This document shows positions 54,573 through 63,580 of a stretch of 64,000 nt of DNA, piece by piece; the first letter of the stretch is position 1, and every line of letters begins with the position of its first letter. The translations under genes and the position numbers were made by a program. The notes below the pieces were generated by a model that ran no database searches, had not been told where the DNA came from, and worked only from the letters and a program-made list of their open reading frames with translations. Origin of the DNA: SZUA-320 sp963707875 (lineage in GTDB: Bacteria; Gemmatimonadota; Gemmatimonadetes; Gemmatimonadales; GWC2-71-9); NCBI GenBank assembly GCA_963707875.1, contig CAVPRU010000001.1, forward strand, positions 930,001-994,000, given 5' to 3'.

Positions 54573-54613
54573 GGTGCACAGGGACTGGCCCGGCGTTCTG
54601 CCGGGCCGGCACC
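54573..54613 (+). terminator. Strong hairpin between cspA and rpsU
   Basis: Inner 8-bp perfect stem GGCCCGGC-GTTCT-GCCGGGCC (54587-54607) with an outer GGTGC/GCACC pair. There is no T-tract, so it may act as an attenuator or RNA-stability element rather than a full terminator. Confidence 0.45.
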
Positions 54614-54661
54614 CTCCCCTCAACCAGTGTTTGTGGCGCCCGCCAGAGAAGAGCAGCGTAG

Positions 54662-54871
54662 ATGATTGAAGTAACCGTTGGTGAAAACGATCGCCTCGAA
54701 GGGGCCCTCAAGGCCTTCAAGCGGAAGGTCGCCAAGTCAGGAATCCTCAAGGACCTGCGTCGCAAGCGTCACTACGTGAAGCCGAGCGAGGCCCGGCAGC
54801 TCAAGGCTGCGGCGGCACGCCGTCGCCAGCGCCGGACTCCGAAGCCCAAGGGTCCGAAGCGCGGCGCTTGA
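54662..54871 (+). CDS. rpsU: 30S ribosomal protein S21
   Basis: 69-residue small-subunit protein: IEVTVGENDRLEGALKAFKR, VAKSGILKDLRRKRHYVKPS, and a Lys/Arg-rich tail. Complete and typical in length. Placed after cspA. The 3' 71 bases overlap, on the opposite strand, the end of the DUF2277 gene. Confidence 0.95.
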   Translation: MIEVTVGENDRLEGALKAFKRKVAKSGILKDLRRKRHYVKPSEARQLKAAAARRRQRRTPKPKGPKRGA

Positions 54872-55058
54872 GTCCGTGAAACAGCCGCCGCCCGGCGGCT
54901 GTGACATCCTGGACCGCAGTCTCGAAGACCGCCTCATTGACCTTTGATGGCACCCGGAACCCGCTGATCTTCCTGACATACTGCAGGGCCGCGTCCCGCA
55001 ACTCCTGATCGGTCGGCATCCGGTCCGGCTGTCGCAGTCGCTTGATATTCCGGCACAT
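54801..55058 (-). CDS. DUF2277 family protein
   Basis: 85 residues from ATG 55058: MCRNIKRLRQPDRMPTDQEL, then RDAALQYVRKISGFRVPSKV and NEAVFETAVQDVTAAGRRL, the DUF2277 pattern (C-R-N-I-K opening, F-V-R-K-x-S-G-F-R core). Function unknown. It starts 2 bp after the quinone oxidoreductase stop, so the two are probably co-transcribed. The tail past residue 65 runs antisense to rpsU. Confidence 0.82.
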   Translation of the reverse strand: MCRNIKRLRQPDRMPTDQELRDAALQYVRKISGFRVPSKVNEAVFETAVQDVTAAGRRLFHGLKRRASDPWASESGAGDGVPPQP

Positions 55059-55060
55059 TG

Positions 55061-56038
55061 TCACCACTCCAGAATGAGTTTTCCGAACGTCGCGTTACTC
55101 TCCATGGCGCGATGGGCGTCGGCGATCCGCTCCATCGGATAGACCGCATCCACCACCGGCCGCAGCGCCGGCGGACCGCCGGCCCCTTCGAACCCCGCCA
55201 GCACCCGCTCGACAAAGGCCTGCACCAGCGGGATCCGCTCCTCCAGCGGGCGGGCCCGCATGATCGTTCCGATGACCTCGAGCCGCTTCCGGAGAACCGG
55301 GGCCAGACTGGTGGCCACCTCCGGACCCTGGAGAAAGCCCAGCAGCACCAGTCGGCCCCTGGGCGCCAGCACCGCCAGGTTGTCGGCCAGCGCCGGACCG
55401 CCCAGCACATCGATCACCACCTGCACCGGGGGATTGACCGCCTCCCGGAATCCCCCCGCCGAAGTGTCGATGGCCAGATCGACGCCGTACTCCCGCAGCC
55501 GGCCGAGTTTCTCGGGACTCCGGGACGTGCCGAGGACCGTGGCGCCCATCGAGCGGGCGAGCTGGGCCGTGGCCGTGCCGAGCCCGCTGGCGACGGCATG
55601 AATCAGGACCCGATCGCCGGAAGCCACCCGGGCCCGGAAGACCAGGGCGTCGAACCCGGTCAGGAAGGCCTCGGGAATGGCCGCCGCCTCGGCGAAAGAC
55701 AGGCCCGCCGGGATCGGCATCGTTTCATCCTGGTGGACGATGACTGCCCCGGCATGGGCCCCGCCTCCCACCAGCCCCATGACCCGGTCACCGGCCTTCC
55801 AGCGACCACCCCCGGGGCCGACCGCCTCGACTTCCCCCGCATACTCGAGTCCGGGGATGTCCTCCGGCCAGCCTGGCAGCGCGGGATACCCGCCGCGCCG
55901 CTGGAGGATGTCGGCCCGGTTGAGTCCGGCGGCCCGCACGGCCACCCGGACCTGCCCGGGCCCCGGGTCGGGGGTGGGTCGGTCGGCCAGCGTCAGGACC
56001 TCCGGTCCGCCCACCCCCTGATGTATGATTGCTCTCAT
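55061..56038 (-). CDS. PIG3-type NAD(P)H quinone oxidoreductase
   Basis: 325-residue zinc-free medium-chain reductase. MRAIIHQGVGGPEVLTLADR, then AGLNRADILQRRGGYP and PGLEYAGEVEAVGPG identify the quinone oxidoreductase/PIG3 family. The nucleotide-binding fold is at VLIHAVASGLGTATAQLARSM. No structural-zinc Cys cluster. Divergent from the tag gene. Confidence 0.9.
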   Translation of the reverse strand: MRAIIHQGVGGPEVLTLADRPTPDPGPGQVRVAVRAAGLNRADILQRRGGYPALPGWPEDIPGLEYAGEVEAVGPGGGRWKAGDRVMGLVGGGAHAGAVIVHQDETMPIPAGLSFAEAAAIPEAFLTGFDALVFRARVASGDRVLIHAVASGLGTATAQLARSMGATVLGTSRSPEKLGRLREYGVDLAIDTSAGGFREAVNPPVQVVIDVLGGPALADNLAVLAPRGRLVLLGFLQGPEVATSLAPVLRKRLEVIGTIMRARPLEERIPLVQAFVERVLAGFEGAGGPPALRPVVDAVYPMERIADAHRAMESNATFGKLILEW

Positions 56039-56111
56039 CCCGGTGCTCCCCAAGGGAATCGCGGAACCGCCCGCGGAAGATATCAACCGGCCGGACGGAG
56101 AGAAGAACCCG

Positions 56112-56666
56112 GTGAGCTTCTATTGCGACTTCGCCCCGGGCCATGAGTGGCACGGGCCCTATCATGAGACGGAATACGGGTTCCCCCTGCGCGACGATGC
56201 CGAGCTGTTTGGTCGGCTGATCCTCGAGATCAACCAGGCCGGCCTTTCCTGGCTGACGATACTCAAGAAGAAGGACGCCTTCGCGCGGGCATACGATGGG
56301 TTCGACATCGACCGGGTGGCCGGTTACGGCGCTCGGGAGACGCGGCGGCTGCTGGCCGACGCGGGGATCATCCGCAACCGGCTCAAGGTGGCCGCCGCGA
56401 TCGCCAACGCCAAGACCCTGGTCGGCCTCCGGAAGTCTCACGGTTCGTTTCACGACTGGCTCCTGGCCCACCACCCGCTCCCCAAGGAGGAGTGGGTCAG
56501 GCTCTTCAAGCAGACCTTCCGCTTCACCGGCGGGGAGATCGTGGGCGAGTTCCTGATGAGCATCGGTTTCCTGCCCGGGGCACATCGCCCGTCGTGCCCG
56601 GTCTACCGGACCATCGCCAGGCAGCGTCCGGCCTGGATGACGGCTTCCGCCGCGAGGAAGCAATGA
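56112..56666 (+). CDS. tag: DNA-3-methyladenine glycosylase I
   Basis: About 184 residues, base-excision repair of 3-methyladenine. Characteristic stretches: HGPYHETEYGFPLRDDAELF, LEINQAGLSWLTILKKKDAF and NRLKVAAAIANAKTL. GTG 56112 is taken as start because GGAGAG precedes it; the ATG at 56025 would add 29 residues that do not resemble the family. The usual C-terminal zinc ligands (H-x-x-x-C near SIGFLPGAHRPSC) are visible. Overlaps the alcohol dehydrogenase gene by ATGA. Confidence 0.9.
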   Translation: MSFYCDFAPGHEWHGPYHETEYGFPLRDDAELFGRLILEINQAGLSWLTILKKKDAFARAYDGFDIDRVAGYGARETRRLLADAGIIRNRLKVAAAIANAKTLVGLRKSHGSFHDWLLAHHPLPKEEWVRLFKQTFRFTGGEIVGEFLMSIGFLPGAHRPSCPVYRTIARQRPAWMTASAARKQ

Positions 56667-57766
56667 CCCGCCCCAGCTACCGCGCCGCCGTGATGACCGC
56701 GCCCCACGCACCCATCGTTCTGTGCGAGATCCCGGCCCCTCAGCTGGAGCCCGGAGCGGCGCTCCTCTCGACGCTCTACTCCGAAGTCTGCGGGACCGAC
56801 GTCCACCTCCACCACGGGCGGCTGGCGGGGGTGCCCTACCCGATCATTCCGGGACACGTCTCGGTCGGCACCATCGCCGCGCTGAACGGCTGGATCACCG
56901 ACGTGGAGGGTGCCCCGCTCCACGAAGGCGACCTGGTCACCTTTCTCGACGTGCACGAGACCTGCCACCAGTGCTGGTACTGTCGGGTGGCCAAACAGAG
57001 CACCCGCTGTCCCGCGCGCCGGGTCTACGGGATCACCTACTCGGCCAACGAGGGCCTCCTGGGCGGCTGGGCCGAAGCGATCTGGCTGAAGCCCGGGGTG
57101 AAGATGATCCGGCTGCCGAGGGGCCTCGCGCCCGAGGCCTTCATCGGGGGCGGCTGTGGACTGGTGACTTCGCTGCACGCCACCGACCTGGCGGAGATCC
57201 GGCTGGGACAATCGGTCGCGGTACTGGGGGTGGGACCGGTGGGGCTGTCGGCGGTGGCGTTCGCGGCGCTCTCCGGTGCCGGGGAGATCATCGCGGCGGG
57301 GGACCCCGAGGACCGCCGGGCCTTTGCAGAGCGAATGGGGGCCACGGCCACCCTGGGGCTTGACCTGCCGGCGGACGATCGGGCGGCGGAGGTACGGCGG
57401 ATGACTGGCGGGCGCGGAGTGGATGTGGTGATCGAGGCGTCGGGCGCCCCGGCGGCGGTGACCCAGGCACTCGACCTGGTCCGCGACGGCGGTCGCGTGG
57501 TGGTGGTGGGGCAGTACACCGATGGCGGGGACGTCCCGCTCAATCCGCACCGGCAGATCAACCAGAAGCACGTGGAGATCCGTGGGTGCTGGGGATCGGA
57601 CTACTCGCATTTCCACCGGGCAGTGGAGTTGGTGGCCCGGTTTGGCGATCGGATGCCGTGGCGGGACCTGGCCGGCCGGATCTTTCCGCTGGAGGAGGCC
57701 GGAGCGGCGCTCGCCGCGGTCGAGCAACAGGACGTCATCAAGGCGGTCATCAGGCCCTGCTCCTGA
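56663..57766 (+). CDS. Zinc-containing alcohol dehydrogenase family protein
   Basis: 367-residue medium-chain dehydrogenase. SEVCGTDVHLHHGRL supplies the catalytic-zinc Cys, and IPGHVSVGTI the His where GHE is usual. The structural-zinc region has ETCHQCWYCRVAKQSTRC, a C-x2-C-x2-C-x7-C set. NAD(P)-binding SVAVLGVGPVGLSAVAFAAL. The C-terminal QINQKHVEIRGCWGSDYSHF is typical of threonine/sorbitol-type dehydrogenases. Substrate unknown. Confidence 0.87.
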   Translation: MTRPSYRAAVMTAPHAPIVLCEIPAPQLEPGAALLSTLYSEVCGTDVHLHHGRLAGVPYPIIPGHVSVGTIAALNGWITDVEGAPLHEGDLVTFLDVHETCHQCWYCRVAKQSTRCPARRVYGITYSANEGLLGGWAEAIWLKPGVKMIRLPRGLAPEAFIGGGCGLVTSLHATDLAEIRLGQSVAVLGVGPVGLSAVAFAALSGAGEIIAAGDPEDRRAFAERMGATATLGLDLPADDRAAEVRRMTGGRGVDVVIEASGAPAAVTQALDLVRDGGRVVVVGQYTDGGDVPLNPHRQINQKHVEIRGCWGSDYSHFHRAVELVARFGDRMPWRDLAGRIFPLEEAGAALAAVEQQDVIKAVIRPCS

Positions 57767-58028
57767 CGCCGGTCATGGCTGAGTGACTGGCGCCCTGCGC
57801 TCGGCCTAGGAAGGGGTTCGTTTGATACTGCAACGCGCCCGATGGACAGCGATCCGCCTGGGCAGCCACCTCGCCCGGCGGCGCCGCGTCGGCGAGAATC
57901 CAGCGTTTGCGTCGCACATCGAACACGCCAGGCAAGCCTCGCAGGCACGTCCCCGCGTGGATGCAACGGTTCGGGTCGAAGGTGACGGTGATTCCTGGTG
58001 CTTCGTACGTTTGCAATCGCTTGATCAT
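57750..58028 (-). CDS. Small [4Fe-4S] mono-cluster ferredoxin-like protein
   Basis: 92 residues from ATG 58028. The pattern ITVTFDPNRCIHAGTCLRGL, VFDVRRKRWI, and RCPSGALQYQ matches the divergent mono-cluster 4Fe-4S family (Fer4_19), with Cys in C-x5-C and C-P-S. Usually a small electron-transfer protein. Its 3' end overlaps the end of the alcohol dehydrogenase gene by 17 bp, on opposite strands. Confidence 0.85.
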   Translation of the reverse strand: MIKRLQTYEAPGITVTFDPNRCIHAGTCLRGLPGVFDVRRKRWILADAAPPGEVAAQADRCPSGALQYQTNPFLGRAQGASHSAMTGVRSRA

Positions 58029-58163
58029 GGCTGGCTCCGCGTTCTTCCTGGGTGTTCAACCCATCCGAGGGGGCCTCACCGTGCTCGAACGACCGGGCGT
58101 CCCCACGGGCCGCCCCGGCACATCCGTCGGTGGCCGGGGAGAGCCCCGAGGCAGCCTGAGTGA

Positions 58164-59051
58164 TCAGGCGCTGGCCGTGGCTGCGCTGGGCGCCCAATCC
58201 ACCGACCCGACCCAGTCGGCAAACCGGGTGGGCGCAATACCATACCGTGTGACATTCCCCTCGATATCGACATCGTAGCCGACCCGATCGAACCACTCGA
58301 GCATCAGGGCGAAGTCCTCGCTGAACTTCCGGACCTCATCGAGCGGCACCGCAAAGTGGGACACCGGACGGCCTGCTGTCCTGGCAATAAGGTCGGCCGT
58401 GCGGGTCATGGTGAGTGAATCCCCGGCGATATCGAGGGCCTGGCCGTTGAGTTCCTGATGTCGCTCGAAGGCCAACCGGACGTACTTCCCGATGTCGGCC
58501 ACGGCGATCATCTGCAGGGGGACGTCGGAAGGCATTCCCACCGCCAGAGTGCCGCCGTCAATCGCCGGCTTGAACCAGGGCGAGATCAGGTTCTCCATGA
58601 AGAACGCCGGGCGGACAATGGTCCAGGACGGGAAGTCGAGCCCCCGGACGGTATCCTCTACCCGGGCCTTGTTGTCGAAGTGGGGAATCCCGGTCTTCCG
58701 GTGTGCCGAAGCGACTGAGGCGTAGACGAAGTGGGTGACCCCTGCCTTCCGGGCCAGCTCCGCCAGTCGCTTGCCCTGCGCTTCCTCTCCTTCGACCCCT
58801 GCTTCCCAGGTGTTCTGAAGCGAATAGACCCCCCAGGCTCCGACGAGCGCCCGCTCCAGGGAGGCGACGTCATCAAGGTCGCCCTTGACTACTTCTGCGC
58901 CGAGTGCGAGAAGCACTTTGCCGTTCTCGCTGTCGGGGTTCCTGGTCATGGCCCGGACCCTGTGGCCGGCCGCGAGCAGTTCACGGGCGGCGGCACCGCC
59001 CTGTTGTCCTGTGGCGCCTGTGACAAGAATGCGATCAGTACCGATGTTCAT
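58164..59051 (-). CDS. NmrA-like NAD(P)-binding protein
   Basis: 295 residues. Rossmann motif ILVTGATGQQGGAAARELL (G-x-x-G-x-x-G), VVKGDLDDVASLERAL, and FVYASVASAHRKTGIPHFDN are typical of NmrA/HSCARG-type sensors or reductases, which sense NADP redox state. Coupled by ATGA to the MarR gene upstream, so likely regulated with it. Confidence 0.88.
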   Translation of the reverse strand: MNIGTDRILVTGATGQQGGAAARELLAAGHRVRAMTRNPDSENGKVLLALGAEVVKGDLDDVASLERALVGAWGVYSLQNTWEAGVEGEEAQGKRLAELARKAGVTHFVYASVASAHRKTGIPHFDNKARVEDTVRGLDFPSWTIVRPAFFMENLISPWFKPAIDGGTLAVGMPSDVPLQMIAVADIGKYVRLAFERHQELNGQALDIAGDSLTMTRTADLIARTAGRPVSHFAVPLDEVRKFSEDFALMLEWFDRVGYDVDIEGNVTRYGIAPTRFADWVGSVDWAPSAATASA

Positions 59052-59530
59052 GATCTCTCTCCTTCTGCGTGTTCGATAATGGTGGTCAGGAGCCCGGTCA
59101 GCTCCTGCAGTCTTGCGGGGCTGAGCGAACCCATCGCGCGTTCACCCATTGCCTTGGCGGGGGCATCGAGCTCAGCGAGTAATTCCAGCCCCGAGCCCGC
59201 AATCCGGGTCCGGACGACCCGGCGGTCCCCCGGATCCCGCTCGCGGGTCACCAGCTGGCGCGAATCGAGGCGGTCGAGGAGGCGGGTGATGTCGGGGTCC
59301 CGGGTGATCATCCGCTCTGCAATCTCGCTACAGGTCAACGCCTCGGGTCGGGCGCCACGGAGGATCCGGAGCACGTTGTACTGACCTGGCGTCACACCGT
59401 GAGACTTGAGGTACCGGGCCCAGGGGTCGAGGAGCCGGGTGGCGGCAATCTGGATGGCCAGAAACGCCTCGGCCTCCGGGGTGGGCGGTGGAGCCTTCTG
59501 CCGAAGGACGCGTTGAACCGTGTTTGTCAT
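59048..59530 (-). CDS. MarR family transcriptional regulator
   Basis: 160 residues. Winged-helix region: LTCSEIAERMITRDPDITRL (recognition helix) and QLVTRERDPGDRRVVRTRI (wing, D-x-R-D/R signature). Flanking helices form the dimer. ATG 59530 lies 7 bases from a predicted -10. A perfect palindrome sits in the promoter spacer, so autoregulation and control of the coupled NmrA gene are likely. Confidence 0.9.
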   Translation of the reverse strand: MTNTVQRVLRQKAPPPTPEAEAFLAIQIAATRLLDPWARYLKSHGVTPGQYNVLRILRGARPEALTCSEIAERMITRDPDITRLLDRLDSRQLVTRERDPGDRRVVRTRIAGSGLELLAELDAPAKAMGERAMGSLSPARLQELTGLLTTIIEHAEGERS

Positions 59531-59536
59531 GGCCAG

Positions 59537-59565
59537 AATGTAGTCGTTGTAACGACAATCGTCAA
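59537..59565 (-). promoter_or_regulatory. marR promoter with embedded operator, leaderless
   Basis: Minus strand: TTGACG (59565-59560), 17-base spacer, TACATT (59542-59537). The spacer contains the perfect 14-base palindrome GTCGTTGTAACGAC (59543-59556), typical of MarR operators. The -10 to ATG distance of only 6 bases implies a transcript starting at or next to the start codon. Confidence 0.7.
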
Positions 59566-59665
59566 GAGGAGGTTTTGCATCTCCTGGGATTCACCCCATC
59601 TTGTTGTGGGTCAATTAGTCTTCGGGGTATGTTCGGTTTTCCCGATCCGGCAGGCCGGCACTCTC

Positions 59666-62600
59666 GTGTTCACCCATCTCCACGTGCACACCCACTTCTC
59701 CTTCGGTCGAGGCGCCTCGAGCCCCGACGCGCTGGTCACCGCCGCCCTCGAGCGCGGCTTCACGTCCCTGGCCTGCACCGACACCAACGGGGTGTACGGC
59801 GCGGTCGAGTTCCAGCAGGCGGCGGAGTCGGCCGGTCTGCGCCCGATCCTCGGCGCCCACCTGGTCGCGGGGGGACAGGAGGCGGTCGTGCTGGCCGAGG
59901 ACGACCGTGGGTGGGCCGCGCTCTGTCGGGCGGTGAGTCGGATCCACTGGGCCGGCCACCCGGGTACGATCGTCGGCCAGGTTCCAGTCCCGACCACTGC
60001 CGGGTGGCCCGAGCGGACCGGGGGAGGCCGAAGGCGAACGTTGGACCCCGCGAGCATCCCGCAATCCGACCCGCGAGCGATTCACCGCGGGGAACGCAGT
60101 TCGCCGGAGGATTCCCCCGGCCGGTCGGGACAGGACCCGGCAGCAGACCTGGCTGGTCAGTTGGCCGGCGACCGGGACGGCCTGGTGATCCTCTCCTCCG
60201 ACATTGCGCTGCTGGAGCGCGTCCACCGGCTGAGCGGCCCGGACGGACTCTACGCCGAACTGGTGCCCGGCAAGGCGCGACACGCGGTCCTCGCCGCCGC
60301 CCGGCGGCTCGGCATCCCCCCGGTGGTGAGTGGCGCGGTGCACTTTGCCCACCCCGAGGACTGGGCTCGCCACCGGCTGCTCCGCGCCATCGGCCTCAAC
60401 ACCACGCTCTCGGCGCTCTCGGCCACCGAAGTCTCCGGTCGCGACGCCTGGCTCCGCCCCACCGACGAGATCGAGCGTCACTTTCCCGACTGCCCCGAGG
60501 CGGTGACCCGCGCCACCGAGGTCGCCGAGCGGTGTCGCTACCGGATTCCGATCGGCCGGATCGTGGCGCCCCGACTGGCCGACCAGAGCGACGCGCTGGG
60601 GCAGCTCCGCGACCTTCGCCTATGAGGGCGCCCGACGGCGTTACGGCACCGTCGCCCGAATCACCCGCGACCGGATCGAGCACGAGCTGACGATCATCGC
60701 GCTGAAGGGGTTCGCCGACTACTTCCTGGTGGTCCGGGACATCGTGGCCCACGGCCCCACCCACTGCGGCCGCGGCTCGGTCGCCAACTCGATCGTCGCC
60801 TACTGCCTGGGGATCACCCACGTCGACCCGCTGGCGTCCGGGCTGCTGTTCGAGCGGTTCCTCAATCCGGAGCGGACCGATCCGCCCGACATCGACCTCG
60901 ACTTTCCCTGGGACGAGCGCGATCACGTCCTGGCATACGTCTTCCGCCGCTACCCGCACCCCCAGGCCGCGATGGTCAGCAACCACAACTGCTTCCGGCT
61001 CCGCGGCGCGATCCGCGAGGTGGCCAAGGTGCACGGCCGTCCCAATGGCGAGATCCGCGAAGTCACCCGGCGGATCCCCTGGTTCTCGGATGAGCCCCTC
61101 GACCAGCTGCTCGACACCCACCCCAACTACTCCGAGCTCGATCTGCCCGCCGCCTGGCGCGACTACGCCCGGATGGCCCAGCCGCTGGTCGGCGTGCCGC
61201 GGCACCTGTCGCTCCATCCGGGGGGCGTGGTCATCGTCCCCAACGCGCTGACCGATTTCGTCCCGACCCAGCCGGCGGTCAAGACGCTCGACGGGTCGCC
61301 CGACCTGACCGTTCCCGCGATTCAGTTCGAGAAGGACGGGGCCGAGGATGCCGGACTGGTCAAGATCGATCTGCTGGGGAACCGCTCGCTGGCGGTGATC
61401 CGCGACGCCATCGCCATGGTCGCTCGCAACACCGGGGTGGTCCTTGACTACACCTCATCGGAGGCCGGTGAAGATCCCGCCACCCGGGCCCTGTTCCGGG
61501 CCGGGAAGACCATGGGAGTGTTCTACACCGAATCCCCCGCCTCGAGGCTCCTCTGTCAGAAGAGCCAGGCCGAGTCGTTCGAGCTGCTGGTCCTCAACAC
61601 CAGCATCATCCGGCCGGCTTCCAACCGGTTCATCCGGACCTATCTTGAGCGGCTGCATGGCGCACCGTATGAACCGCTCGATCCCTGTCTTCGCGATACC
61701 CTGAGCGACACCTTCGGGGTGATGGTGTTTCAGGAGGACGTGGTCAACGTCTGCGCCAGCTTTGCCGGGATGCCGCTCTCCACCGGTGACGGACTGCGCA
61801 AGGCGCTCTCCAAGAAGCGACCGGTCAAACATCTCGCCGGCTACGCGGAGGAGTTCTTTGCCGGTGCGGCGACCCTGGGGCGCGACCCCGACGTCGCGCG
61901 ACAGGTGTGGGAGATGGTGATGAGCTTCGCCGGTTACAGCTTCTGCAAGGGGCACTCCTGCTCCTACATCCAGGTGGCGCAGCAATCGTGTTTTCTCCGA
62001 GCCCACTATCCAGCCGAGTTTTTTGCCGCCGTCCTGGCCAACGGAGGCGGCTTCTATCGCCCGTTTGCCTATGTGGCGGAGGCCTGGCGGGAAGGAGCCC
62101 GGGTGCTGGGGCCTGACGTCAATCTGAGCGAGTTCCGCACCACCGGCTCCGGTGACGCACTCCGGATCGGCTTCCAGTTCCTCAAGGGGCTCTCCGCCGA
62201 TGCCGTCGACCGGGTCGAGCGGGCCCGAGCCGCCTCCGGGGGAGACGTCCGACCCTTTGCCGACCTGGAGGATCTCCGGCGGCGGACCGGTCTCCAGACC
62301 GACGACCTCCGGATTCTGATCAAGGCGGGGGCGCTCGATGCGATCGCCGGCGACCGCACCCGGCCCATGCTGCTCTGGGCGGTGGACGCCGAGCGAATGA
62401 GCGCCGCCGAGCGGCAGAGCCCCAATGCCGCTATGGCCGACATCCTGCCGGCCCCCCGGATCCCCGAGCTGCCCGAGTACCGCCCCGAGCGACGCCGGAC
62501 GGAGGAGCAGGCCGCGCTGGGGTTCCCGACCGACGCCCATCCCATGACGCTCCACGCCGACCGGCTCCGCCGGTTCCGGCTCTGTCCGTCCACCGATCTG

Positions 62601-62931
62601 GCCAACCAGGTGGGGCGGACCGTGCTCTGTGCCGGAATGCTGACCACCGCCAAGCCGGTCACCACCGCAAAGCACGAGCCCATGGAATTTGCCACCTTCG
62701 ACGATGGCCACGGGCTGATGGAGACCGTCCTCTTTCCCGATATCTACCGGAACCGGGGGCATCTTCTCTTTGACCAGGGACCGTTCATCTTTCGGGGGAA
62801 GGTGGAGCAGGAGTTCGGGGCGGTCACCCTGACCATCACTCATCTCGACCGGCTGGAACGGATGCTGGCCAAACTCGCCTCGCGGCCCGCACCGTGCCGT
62901 CCGGTCCCGCTCACAACGGAGTGTTCCATGA
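59666..62931 (+). CDS. dnaE2: Error-prone DNA polymerase DnaE2 (ImuC), two apparent +1 frameshifts
   Basis: About 1,088 codons, slightly longer than usual. GTG 59666 begins the PHP domain (FTHLHVHTHFSFGRGASSPD). Polymerase landmarks: ADYFLVVRDIV, HCGRGSVANSIVAYCLGIT, and the catalytic PDIDLDFPWDERD. HLSLHPGGVVI, GNRSLAVIRDAI, FQEDVVNVCASFAGM and SFCKGHSCSYIQVAQQSCF follow, all typical of DnaE2. One frame change lies at 60605-60624 (restores TFAYEGARRRYG). A second near 62878 restores a VRSRSQ-type C-terminus ending at TGA 62931, which overlaps the next ATG. The span is 3n+2, as expected for two extra bases. A palindromic insertion lies at 59987-60131. Probably the polymerase of the damage-induced mutasome. 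Confidence 0.88.
59987..60131 (+). repeat. Palindromic element read in frame inside dnaE2
   Basis: 145-bp inverted repeat: outer arms GTCCCGACC (59987-59995) and GGTCGGGAC (60123-60131) are perfect. A 22-base inner pair (60018-60039, 60099-60120) matches at 17 positions, and CCCCGCG/CGCGGGG close the centre. It encodes a Pro/Gly/Arg/Ser-rich stretch unlike the flanking PHP domain. Confidence 0.6.
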
Positions 62932-63464
62932 TGCGCATCGTCCTGATCGTCCTCGGCGTGCTGGTCGGCCTGGTGGCCCTGACTGCGGCCATCGGAACCG
63001 CGCTGCCCCGCAGGCACATTGCGGTGAGTGAGATCGTGTTGCCCATCGAACCCGACACGGTCTGGAAGGTGGTCCGCAATCCCGCGGCGCTGGTCGGCAC
63101 CTGGCCCGAACTGACGTCGGCCGTCCGGGTGGATGAGGCTTCGGGACGCGAAGTGTGGGAAGAGGAAGTGGACGGGTTCACAATGCGGTACCTGATCACT
63201 GTTCCGGTACCCTGGCTCATGACCGCCAAGATCCTGGAGCAGTCCGGGGCCGCCTTCGGCGGGCATTGGGATTACCGGGTGATTCCCGAATCGCAGGGGA
63301 CCCGGATTCGGGTGACCGAAGCCGGCTGGGTCGGCAACCCGCTGTTCCGGGTGATGATGCGGATCATGGGAACCCACCGGTCGCTGGACGGCTACCTGAC
63401 GGCTCTGGGACGGCACTTCGGCCAGGACGTCACCCCGATGCACCTCCGTCTGAAGGCTGGCTAG
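62928..63464 (+). CDS. Membrane-anchored SRPBCC (polyketide cyclase-like) protein
   Basis: 178 residues from ATG 62928 or 62931. An N-terminal membrane anchor (RIVLIVLGVLVGLVALTAAI) is followed by an SRPBCC/START-like fold: IVLPIEPDTVWKVVRNPAAL, then WDYRVIPESQGTRIRVTEAG, and GYLTALGRHFGQ at the C-terminal helix. Possibly binds hydrophobic ligands. The raw frame is continuous with dnaE2, but an ATGA overlap with the corrected dnaE2 stop shows it is more likely separate. Confidence 0.75.
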   Translation: MMRIVLIVLGVLVGLVALTAAIGTALPRRHIAVSEIVLPIEPDTVWKVVRNPAALVGTWPELTSAVRVDEASGREVWEEEVDGFTMRYLITVPVPWLMTAKILEQSGAAFGGHWDYRVIPESQGTRIRVTEAGWVGNPLFRVMMRIMGTHRSLDGYLTALGRHFGQDVTPMHLRLKAG

Positions 63465-63494
63465 CTGCCAATGAGGGCTGGCTAGCTGCCAATG
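63455..63494 (+). repeat. 21-bp tandem duplication at the end of the SRPBCC gene
   Basis: GGCTGGCTAGCTGCCAATG occurs at 63455-63473 and again at 63476-63494, period 21. Both copies carry the TAG that serves as stop in the first. Confidence 0.8.
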
Positions 63495-63580
63495 CGTCGA
63501 TGGGAGATGGTGTGTCCCCGGACGCCGATGCCAGCGTCTCATCGGTACACCCAGCTCCAATCACCCTGACGGAGTCGATC

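Noticed and set aside
59628..59666. ATG 59628 as the dnaE2 start
   Set aside because: It is in a different frame from the PHP domain; GTG 59666 directly precedes the conserved opening.
61455..63560. A 701-codon open frame antisense to dnaE2 and the SRPBCC gene
   Set aside because: It runs across two real genes with clear catalytic motifs on the other strand and has no recognisable motif of its own.
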